Shown here one piece after another: positions 1-11,100 of a stretch of DNA of 64,000 nt. The DNA is from Symsagittifera roscoffensis (lineage: Eukaryota > Xenacoelomorpha > Acoela > Convolutidae), in NCBI RefSeq assembly GCF_963678635.1, contig NC_087069.1, forward strand, positions 16,220,660 through 16,284,659, written 5' to 3'. A program made the translations under genes and the position numbers. The notes under the pieces are model-generated. The model searched no databases. It was given only the letters and a program-made list of their open reading frames with translations, and was not told the origin of the DNA. Each line of letters starts with the position of its first letter. The first letter of the stretch is position 1.

Positions 1-448
1 TTATTACTTATATAGCCTATATTAATAGTCTTATATCGATTTTCAGCCAAAAACAACGAAAACTGACCGGTTTTTAGGGTCAAAATTGCGATATTTTGAT
101 CCCCCCACAAGTCGCGATTTTTGAGATATCGATATTTTTTGAAACGGAAAAAAGCGCTAAGTTAGTGTGTTACATCGTAACTGCACTACTATAATAAGCA
201 AAACCGGTTAACTTTAGTTCGGAAGTGGTTGGAACTAGTTTGGTACCAAAAACCAAATTTTCCCATTTTTTGATAGTAAGAAACGCTATAAAATCAGAAA
301 ATTTTTTGAAATTTTTGAGTTACGACAGTAAAAATAGTTGGTTGGGCAACGTCCACTAGTGAATCGACGAGTTTTAAAACCCGCTACCCGAAGGCCTTCC
401 GGGTTGCAGAGAAATCGAACATAACGTGTTTGATTTGGTGGATTCATC

Positions 449-1344
449 AATCCGGAGGGGTCCAGGTAGCATAGTTTTTCGCAAATTTTTTCTACAAAAG
501 CGTTTTTATACGGGTTTTTTGCATTGAACTAGAAGAGTATAGGCCTCCTGAGCTCGGATCAATAACTTTTAGGTCGAAAGGACCAGATTTGCGAAAAAAG
601 TTAGACGGAACCTATAAGAGAGAAAATTTTTGAGTAAGGAAAAAAAGACGTTTTGGTTGATAACTTTGGAACTACTGAGCAGATCGAGTTGATCTTAGTA
701 CCATTAGATCAGAAATTGGCTGAACTTAATAGTAGGAAAGAGAATTACTCGAAAAAGCGAACGAGAAAATTTTTTGAGATTGTTTTTAGCAAATTACACA
801 AATCCGGAGGGGTACACCCTTCACGTTTTACAAATTTTTCTGAAAAACCCTTAGACCTCTACCAAAAGTTGATAGCGATTGAACTAAGTAACTTAGGACA
901 GTTCCAGACGGAAAGGGAGGGCTAAAGGCACAGCAAAAGCTTAATAGAGTCGAAATTAGGCGAGTGATAAGACCCTTCACCGTTAGTGTGAATTGTCAAA
1001 TAAGTGCCTTAACTTCAATCCGGAGGGGTCTAGGAAAGGACCCTATACCCTTCCCAGTTAATATAAACAGGATAATAGCAACACAGAACGTATCCGGAGG
1101 GGTATAGGTTGAAAAAAGGAAATCTCCTAAAAGCTACTTTTACAAAATCGGAGGGCTCCCAATCCGGAGGGGTCAAAGTTTTCTCAAGAGGGGTCCCAAT
1201 CCGGAGGGGTCTTATAGTTGCTAATTCGGAGGGGTCCAAATCCGGAGGGGTCTAGTATTAACTAACTCGGAGGGGTCCCAATCCGGAGGGGTCTAGATTC
1301 TGACAAATCCGGAAGGGTCCTATTTGTGCCAATCCGGAGGGGTA
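449..1344 (+). repeat. Cluster of thirteen AATCCGGAGGGGTC motifs
   Basis: Copies of AATCCGGAGGGGTC, exact or with one to three changes, start at 449, 801, 1017, 1092, 1146, 1161, 1198, 1223, 1239, 1264, 1280, 1306 and 1331. Nine of them fall within 200 bases, all in the same orientation, with spacing of about 15-37 bases. The intervening sequence is not conserved. Two further copies lie in the 3' tandem repeats, at 22342 and 23020. A dense array of one short word in a retroelement leader resembles the insulator in the 5' leader of Drosophila gypsy in layout only. The function here is unknown. Confidence 0.85.
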
Positions 1345-1571
1345 TTATTTCATTAAGGACTTAGGTGAACGAAAAAAGACTAAAAAGTGAGAAGTATTAA
1401 GTTATTAATACACAGGCTAGGTATCAGTGACTGCAGTGGTAACTTGCCTTTCGATAAGAACAAGACTAATACAAAACAAGTCCAAACTCGGATATTCGCG
1501 ACACTAAGTCTAAATTAAAAAGAACGTGGTTTATTGGTGTGGATTGGACATAATAAGTTTTTGGGAAAAGT

Positions 1572-1720
1572 GACTGCCCTGAGGATTTTAGTAGGTCTAG
1601 CTCGGGCAGTCCGAAGGCAGATAGGTAACACAGTACTCGGTGGGTGCAATAGACGCCCACTTGAGAAAATTACTGCCTTCAAAGTTTTGTCTGTTTGGTG
1701 CAGCACCAAGCAGGGAAAGC
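1572..1720 (+). other. Hairpin-rich segment of the leader
   Basis: GACTGCCC at 1572-1579 pairs perfectly with GGGCAGTC at 1604-1611. Further on, GTGGG pairs with CCCAC around 1640-1661, and TTGGTGC-A-GCACCAA forms a 7-bp stem near 1695-1710. Consecutive hairpins before gag would suit an RNA packaging, dimerisation or ribosome-entry role, but this is inference from inverted repeats read by eye. Confidence 0.5.
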
Positions 1721-2126
1721 TTTTTCTTTAAAATACAAGTTCGACTATTGTACTGCGACCGACTAAGAGTACAAAACACAAACGTTTTTTTTGTTGTTTT
1801 TATCATATATACATTCAGATCGTGTCAATATTTTTGTTTTTGATTTTAAATCAACGTAAACTCTGCTTGATTGGGTAGTGAATACACTATCTTTTAAATT
1901 GATTGATAACGTCATATTGTGCTAGTTTCCAAATCTTTGGATCGATAATCGATTAGTGCGAATAAATTTTATACAAACTGTACTCTGATAACATACAGGG
2001 ATTCGTGGTCACTATTTAATAGAATTTGGTGAAATTTATTGTGTTGTGTCATCATTATTAGTAATAAGACTATAAGGTCTCTAGCAATTGAGTTAAGAGT
2101 AGGCATAGGAAAGTGACAAATAGAGG

Positions 2127-5100
2127 ATGAGTCTAGACAAGTCAAGGATACCAAAACGAGGTAATAGCTCTAGGAAATTCATACCTGAAAAGCAAAGAAA
2201 AACGATGACCGACCCTTTTGTGGATTGGATCAAGCGATCACGGTCTAACACAGGGGGAACGGTTTCAGGCAGAATGGTTGAAACGAGAAGTCAAAAGACC
2301 TCAGAAGAGCGAAGAGAACCGTTAGAAGTGGAGGTCAATACGGACCATACCATGAATGACAACAAGGAAGTAAATGAACTGGAAGGGAGAGGCAGAAGAC
2401 TGGCGAGTGAATCTACCCCGGTAGAACAAGGCCATGATCTCGCCACTTCCACCGGGACATTGGATCGAGAAGAGATGTCGGAACTGTCCGACATCTCAAC
2501 TGAGGTAGCGACAACGAGAAGATCTCCGACAGACAACACTATGATGGCAGGTGGAACTGGGAAACAAACGACGTCATCATCATTCTCAGAAAGAATGAAG
2601 AACACCTTCGGGAACATCTTTCCATTCAGCATGGGAGGAGGAGCAGGCAACGATGGTGAGTCCCAGGAGGAGGAAGATGAAGAGGAGCAAGAGGACTATG
2701 GATCTCAAGTCAGCCTCAATAGTTCAGTCCAAGAGAGTGAGGCGCACGTCGGAAGAGAGACCGGGACCACTGACAAATTTGGTGTGGTGACAACTATAAG
2801 CAAAGAGGCAAACACACCAGGCCAGTCAAAAGACTACACGAGAAGGGCGAGTTCGGAGCCAGAACCTGGTGAGAATAGAACCAGAGGGCTCAGCGATGCG
2901 TTAAATGACCCTGAGACAAATATTGAAAAAACATCGAGGCAGCGCGTCAAGGCCCGGATCTCGACAAGCACGAAGTTACCTGGGACCGACAGGGTTACAC
3001 CACCACTAATGACGCCACTCGTGGATAGCGGGGCAGCACTAGAGGAAGCCTTAAACAACATAGCGGGCAGTTTAGGAGAACAAAACGAGCAAATGTCAAT
3101 AAGGATGAGTGAACTAGAAAGAGCAGTTCACATTGAGAGAGAAAGGCTGCGGGAAGAAATAAACCGCAACAGACAGGAAGTGGACAGGAGCGAAAAACGC
3201 TTGAAAGAGAGAACGGATGAACACTTGACGAGGAACTTGTCGCGAATGACAAGAGAAGCGGAACAGAGGGAGTTACGCTTAAGAGCCGACATGGAGAAGT
3301 TGAGAATTCAGCAAGAGCAGTCTCTTGGGACTCTTGACACAAAGATAGATGCGATGATGGAGAAGCGAACTCAGGCTATCATGGATAGGTTGGACGGGCT
3401 ACTAAGCAGCAAAAGTGGACCAAAAGAAGGAGAACCGAATTCGGGAGGTCCCAGCAGGGAACCGAAGGTGAACTTCAATGAACATCAAAAGAGGAAGACG
3501 TATGGATCCACTAGAGGCAGAGGCAGTTCATCAGGCTATGCCACAAGGGATAGTGGAGCATGGGGCCCGAACAATAGAGCAGGTTCAATGGGGAACAGAC
3601 GAACCTCTAACGAACGACCAACGCAAGGCACACAGGCGACTGGAGGAAGTGACTCCGGCAACAGGGGGCATACAAGCCCGAGGAGGGGTCACGTAGGCCA
3701 AGCGGGAAGTGCTCGCGATGATTCGGATTGCAGGGATGCACCGCACACAGAGCCTTCGACGAGGTGTGAGGACACTCAAGCGGGACACTCAAGGGATGCT
3801 ACGGCAATGGCCACAGCATTTGAACCCCTGAACAGGTCTCTGGAGACATTCCTGACGAGGTTATCTAGAACCAATGAACGCAGTGAGAAGTCAAGAAGAG
3901 TCTTTAAGAAACCAAGATGCTACAAAGACGAATCTGATGGCTGTATCGATACCTGGATAGAGGTAATGAAGCTGCATTTCGAGGAAGAAGACTTGTCTGA
4001 GAGACAGGAATGCAGTGCGCTCACCAGCAACTTAGAAGGGACAGCCCTGAACTGTGTCATGGCCAAGAAACAGTATCAACGTGACACTGCAGAGAAAATC
4101 TTTGAAATCTTGCTAAACCGTTTCGGATCAGGGGTGCAGGGGCACCAGGCGATGATGCGCTTCGAGAAGCGGAGGCAACGGGAAGATGAAACCATAGACA
4201 AGTTTCTCGATGATTTGGAAATGCTGAGAAGACGCAGCCAACCGGATGAGTCAAACCGAAGGATGAACCTGGCCGTAGCCTCAAAATTCATCGATGGTGT
4301 GAAAAACGATGAACTTCGTACGATGCTAGCAACGCATTACACACCACTATCAACTAATGCGCCAACACCGGAGGAGTTGAGGCTCAAATCGAAAGAGTAC
4401 CTATTGTTGAAACCTCCTTCGAGATCTGGATATTACAAGAACAATTATGGCAATTTTAACAACGGACCAGCGAACCAAGGGAACAATTGGTACAAACCGA
4501 GGGACGATATGGACAAGAGACGCTCTTGTGCTAATTGTAGTTCAACAGACCATCATGTGTCAGCATGCCCAGCTTATAAACAAGGCATGAAAGCAATAGG
4601 CTTTAGTCTCGAGGACGAAGATGCGTCAGAGTTGGAACATGAGGATTTCATGAGAGGAGTAATTGCGAAATTCGGCCCAAGGTGTTTCTTTTGTAACTTG
4701 GAAGGTCATTTTAAATCAGATTGTCCACAATTCTGGGATGCAGTGGCAGACATCAAGCATCCAAGGCATGAAGAAGCTTTGTCAGGAGTGAAAGCAAGCA
4801 AGGCTCGACTTTTGAACGAATCAGAGGCACGCAGGAAGGAAAAACCTCAAGAGCTGGCAGCAAAGAAAATGCAAGCGGTAACAGAAGAAGCACGTGAACC
4901 GGAACCAGCAACTGCGGCCGATGACTTCAAGATCGATTACAAGGCAGCCGCAAAGGATGCTCTAAATAGAGTACAGCAGGAATTGGTGACGAAGGAGATC
5001 GAACAAAAAGTGAAACTTGAACTGGAAAATGAAAAGCTTCAGGAGCAACTGAATACCTTCGAAGCAACGGAGTTCGAAGAGACGAAAACACCAAGCATTT

Positions 5101-8100
5101 TAGATATGAAACTTAAAGTGATCTCCGGCAAGAGGTTCGGCATGGCGCCGCAAGGAAAGAAGATACAGTCGATAATCTCAGTGGCTGGACACCAGGTAAT
5201 AAGAAATCTGAGTGAACCATCAGAATTCACTTTAATGCATTTGGACACATATGCAGATTATCTGAGGCAGGTGGAGCCACGCACTGAGTCGAGAGCTGTG
5301 CGAGCACTACTAACGACGGGTGGCCCTCGCATGAAGAAACTTCATGGACGCTACTTGGAGGTCTATGGCCCGTATCAAATAATGCTGAACGTGGATGGAA
5401 TCAGCATTTACACCAGGACTTACATAACAACAGATGATGACCAAATGGGGCAGATCTATTTGGGTGAAGAAGAACTCAAAGTCCGCAGAATAGGCCATGA
5501 TGCCATGATGGAACAAGACGCGGTACATATTGGATATGAAGCAGATGTGACAGCACACCTGCTCGACACCAACGGAACAAAAATCGGAGTCACAGGGCTT
5601 CTGGACACAGGCGCGGTGGTGAGTGTGATGCCGATAAAGACCTGGGAAAGAATGGGCTTCACGCGGGAAGATCTGATTCCTACGAATCTCCGACTAGCCG
5701 CTGCAAATCGAGGAGCTATCTACGTAGCCGGAAGAACACCGGTGACGGTCCTTCACATGGGAGGACGGAACCTTTGGATGAGCTTCCTGGTGGTAGAGAA
5801 TCTGGACGACGCCGACCAATTCATCCTGGGCAGAGATTTTGTCAGGAACTTTGACGTGATGATTGACTTGAACAACGGTCTAATACGGATTAGAAACCCG
5901 GACCGAAAGTATGTTAAGAGACCAATTAATAGGATAATAACAGACGAGAATAAGGTACCAGTTTTTTTGGATAGAAAAGTAAAATTACAACCAGGACAAG
6001 CTGTGGTAGCGATTTTTAGAATGAGAAATTTAAACTCATTAAGTGATAGTAAACAGGTTTGCTTAGTACCGAATCCAAATAGTCAGAGTTCGGTGATTTT
6101 AGGCCGGAGCTTCTCGGTAACGCGAAACGGACTGTGTGTCAGTGTGTTGTTGAACACACTGGACACCACGGTTTCAATCCAGCGTGGAAAGAAGCTTGGT
6201 TACGCATTGCCGATGAGGACCGACTATGAAGAGACACAAAACTTGAAGAAATATAGTGTCAAAAACTGTCCTTATCATGCCAATAAAGATAAAATTTTAA
6301 AGAGGATTGATGAATTAAAATCTATTCATAAATTGTTTTCAATGAAATCCGAAACGGACGACGGCTTATCAAGCTGCTCGAATTTTCCGGAACGCCCCTC
6401 GTCATACGAACTAGAATCTGACAAACCGGTTTTGCCAGAGATAGAACATTTAAGAGGGAAAATAGGTGAGGGGGATTTCGAAAAATTGCGGGACCTCCTA
6501 AATCGGAACGCTGATGTATTTTCAAAACATAAGGCGGATATCGGTTGTTGTAATTTCGTCGAACATGAAATCGAACTAGAAGAAGGCGCCGTACCCCATA
6601 GGGAAGGCGCAAGGCGAATGACGCCGCAGAAATCGGAAGCGTGCCGAGCAGAAATAGAAATGTTGCTTGAATACGACATGATAGAACCCTCGAAATCGCC
6701 GTGGGCTTGCGGGGTAGTAATGGCGAAAAAGAAAGGGGGGCAGCTTAGATTTTGTTGCGACTTTCGTTACTTGAACGCGGTAACGATCAAGGATGCGTAC
6801 CCGATACCGCGGATAGACGAGAGCCTATCTAAACTTGGTGATGCCAAGTTCTTCACCACATTGGACTTAGGTTCTGCCTTCTGGCAGGTCCCTCTGCGAA
6901 AGAAGGACAGAGAGAAAACCGGATTCGCGTGCGAATTGGGGTTGTACCAGTGGAAGAGGATGCCCTTCGGCTTGTGCAATGCAACATCAACTTTTCAAAG
7001 GCTGATGGCTCAGGCTTTGACAGGAGTGACCAAGAAGTACGGGAATCTCTTGATGTGCTACGTGGATGACGTAGTCATAGCGACACCGAGCCTAGAGGAT
7101 CACATTGATCGGCTCGATGAGGTCTTCGGATGTATGAAAAGAGCAGGCTTGAAATGCAAACCATCGAAATGTGAAATCCTTAGGGATTCGATCAAGTACC
7201 TGGGAAGAATGGTGGACAGGCATGGTGTGAGGCCAGATCCGGACGCAGTAGAGGCCGTGCTGACATGGAAAGCCCCGAGAACGGACACACAGCTAATGAG
7301 CTTCCTGGGGTTTGCCAATTACTACCGAGAATTTATTAAAGGATATGCGGACAAAGTGTATCCGATGCAGAAGCTGATGCGCAACAAAGGGAAGAAGTTC
7401 GAATGGAGCGATGAAGCACAAGTTGCTTTCGAGAACATAAAGCGGGAGCTGTGCGAAGCGCCAGTGCTAGGCATGCCTACAGAAAAGGGCATGTACGTTC
7501 TTGACACAGACGCATCGGTGGTGGCCATCTCAGGAATCTTGCATCAAGAGCAAGAATGGAACGGAAGAACAGTTCTCCGTCCCATTGCATACGGCAGCAA
7601 GGTCCTGAGTGACACGGAGATGAAATATGGCGCACCAAAAGCAGAAATGTTTGCAGTGGTCACCTTTGTGGAAAAGTACCGTGCATACTTGGGGAGCGCT
7701 CCCTTCAAGTTACGCGTGGACAACAGAGCGTTATCCTGGTTGAAAACCTATTCGATGGATCAGAGTTATATTGGTAGATGGATAGTAAGATTGGATGGCT
7801 ACCATATGATAATCGAGCATAGGATGCGCGATAAGCACCAGAATGCTGATAGCCTCAGCAAGAAAACTGAGTTCTATGAAAGGTTGGAGCAGAAGCAAGC
7901 CAATCAGGCGGAAATAAAAGAGGGATTCTCGTTTCTAGACAAAGAAACTTATGAAGCGCTTCCTTTAACGAGATGGTTGGATAAGTCTGGACATCCAATT
8001 CCAGGACATCCTGAATTACCTGTAGAGAAAGCAGCTGAGATAAAGATCCTGTCGAAGGGGGACCCGATCCCTTTGGATTTGCTGCTGCGCTCGAACCTGG

Positions 8101-11100
8101 TCCAGCAAAAACTCTCTCGCATGAATATAAACAGCCTCTCATTACTGGATAAAACGGTGCAAGTCACACCACAAGTGATGCGGATGCTGGGTGGATTGTT
8201 AGAAAGAGAAGTGACCAGAGATGACCCCGAGTGGACGGCAGCAGTGGCATCGCTAAGAGTCAGGGAGAAAGTAAAGATCATGCCGTCCAGACGACAACAC
8301 GAAGAGAACGAGAGGGATTGTAGGACAATAGTTCAGCAACTAGTATCCTCAATACCCCAAGAGATCTTAACAAGTACTTCTTACGGACAGGAAGAACAGG
8401 AGAGCGGCAAGCAAAAGAAAACTGTCACCTTTGTGGACCGGGAGGAAGAGAGTGAAGTTGTGGAACAAAATCTGCTGCAAGATTATTTGTCCGGGGAGAA
8501 GGATAAGGAGAGAGATCAAAGATCACAAGATCAACACCCGGCACAAGAAAATTTGTCCGGGGAGTCCGAGATAGACGAGAAAATTCCTGATGAGAAACAG
8601 GACCTAGAGAACAAGGTTTTGTCCGGGGAGTTCAGATGGATGCGAAGAAGGTACAGACATGATCTGGAAGAGCGCGCAGTCTCCAGCACAACATCTTCAA
8701 CGGATGATAATTCAGAAAGCTCAAGAATGAACACCTATTCAGACAGGGATTCGACCTCGGGATCAGAACTGTCAGAACTGGCGATACACACGCTACTAGT
8801 GGAAACTCGGGCGAGAGACCTAGATAGAGAAGTGTACAAGGATCCGGACAGCGATCGCTACTTGATACCGAGCGAAAGAGTCTTTGACAACGCAGCAGAT
8901 GACTTGGAGACAATAGCAGTATCGAAACGTTCGATAAGCCTATTGCCACAGAAAGAGGTAGTCAGGACTGATCTTCAACCGTTTAAACAAGAAACACAAC
9001 CGTTGGCAAAGATTTGGTGCGTAAAGATGGAGGAGGACACGCACCAGCCCAATGAGATGAATGGTCAAATGAGGGTCATGAAGACATATTTGAAGGCGAG
9101 ATACAGACTCTCGGACCTACTAAGGGCGCAAAGGAATGACCGCATGACAAGTAACCTAAAGAGGTGGATAGAAAACGGTAAACCAGACAAAGGTGACCTA
9201 GAAGAAGACAGTTATAGGATCCTGAGACAATACTTCATGCAGAAGGAGGGGAGATTATATCTGAACAAGGACGGGATTGTGGCTTGCAAGAGAAGAGAAG
9301 AAGACAAAGTCTTATACAAGTATAACGCGATAGTGTTGCCGCGACTCTATCAAACAGAATTATTATTCAGGTCGCATGATCAAATGGGCCATCAAGGGAT
9401 CGACAAAGTGTATCAGAGGATACTGAAGCGCTTTGAGTGGCCTGGAATGAAAAAGGCATGTGAGAAATGGGTAACAGCGTGCCTGTCATGCCAACAGGTA
9501 AAGGACCCAAGGAAATTACGATTTCCGTTACAATCGATTGAGTCGTCTGAATTCAACGAGGTGGTGCAGATAGATCACCAGAAGATATGCATGACAGACA
9601 GCGGTTACAACCAAGTCTTGGTCATGATAGATCACTTCACGAAGTATGCAGAGGCCGTGCCCTGCATAACGGCCTCGGCGGAAGAGACATGCGACCACCT
9701 GATCAATACGTGGATAGCAAGACATGGGTGTCCAATGACATTTCAATCGGACAATGGAACAGCTTTCGTAGGCGAGCTTACGAAAGAGCTTATGAGACGG
9801 TCACAGGTCGCTCAGGCTCACTCCACGACATACCATCCTCAGACGAATGGCTTGGTGGAAAGACAGAATAGGACGCTAGTGTCGATGCTGAGGGTATATT
9901 GTTCCAGGTACATGACCGATTGGGACAGATACCTTCCACAGGTGATGGGAGCTTATAATAGCACGCAACACTCCACCACTGGAGTCAGTCCACACATGAT
10001 GCTGACGGGACACGAGAAGTCTTTACCCTTGACATTCTTCTACCCAGAGTATGAGGGAAAGAAAACATCTCCACAGGTTTACGTAAGGGATGTGATCAGA
10101 CGTCAACAGGAGTTGAACGATCTGTGCAGACGAAATACTCAGCAAGCACAGGCAAGGCAAAGGAAAAGATTTGACAAGAAAGCAGCTGGTGCAAAAGCTT
10201 ACTCGGTGGGAGACTACGTATGGGTGTTTCAGAACGTTATACCACCGAAAGGGACGAAGAAGCTCCTAAAGAAGTGGAGGGGACCCTTCATGATTACAGA
10301 GGTGCACCAGGAGGGACGCTTTTACAGACTGAGTACAGGCCGAGCCGCCCACTACGAAAACATCAAGCCACACAATCCATCGACAGAGGACTGGTGTATA
10401 CCTGCAGATATGGAAAAAGGGGATTACCTGATGATGGATCCTGCTTGCGAGGTCAACGAGAAAGGCACCAGGGAGAAGAATGATGGAAATGAGGTAATAG
10501 AGGAGGGAACGAATACACCACTGGACCTGGATCCAAATGAGGTGATAGAAGCGGATGATGAAACCTTACCTTACGCGGAGGATGATTGGCAGGATCCCGA
10601 ACAGACTGAGGTTCCCAAAAATATGGATCCAGATCTCCCGTTCACCATGCAGACTCGACAAGGCGACGGGAAAAGACCTAGAAAGAAATACAACCGTTAC
10701 GGTGACGACTATGTAGTAGACAAGATAGATCTGAAAAAGATAGTGGAAGAAGTGGTAGGTCTAGAGAGCATAACAGTCTCACAAGACATTGACATAGTGG
10801 ATGATCACGACCAGGAATGGATCGAGGACAGATCGGAACCCGAAGTAGAGTTCGATGAGGAACAATCGAAGTCCAACAGAAATGATCTCACGAATCTGCG
10901 AGTCTTGGAGTGGCTGAACGAAATGACATCAGATCCTAAAGAGACCAGCGTCACGATTCAAGATGTGGATCGTGAAAGCGCGAAATACATTAAGACGGAG
11001 CGAGATGATCCTTCTTGGGCTGCCCAGGAAGGACAACTCCTCATTCCAGCTTCTAACCTCGACTTAATATCCGATATGCGATCGACGGGGACGCCGATGG

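Larger units (their letters stand above)
1..2126 (+). other. Long non-coding leader upstream of gag-pol
   Basis: No ATG-initiated ORF of note precedes the gag-pol start. The leader carries the AATCCGGAGGGGTC cluster and several hairpins. The sequence after the first two motif copies (449 and 801) is alike: a T-rich stretch, then 'ttgaacta', then 'ttagg/tatagg'. This suggests two degenerate repeats about 350 bp apart. A good 5' splice site, TAG|GTAACA, lies at 1622-1630 and could serve a spliced subgenomic RNA. I could not find a TG...CA LTR, a primer-binding site or a match to the 3' repeats here. Confidence 0.5.

Noticed and set aside
653-925. 90-codon open frame in the retroelement leader
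   Set aside because: It begins with TTG, has no internal ATG and no recognisable motif; it overlaps the leader repeats.
449-1344. CRISPR-like reading of the repeated 14-mers
   Set aside because: Spacing is irregular and short, the repeat is only 14 bases, and the context is a eukaryotic retroelement.
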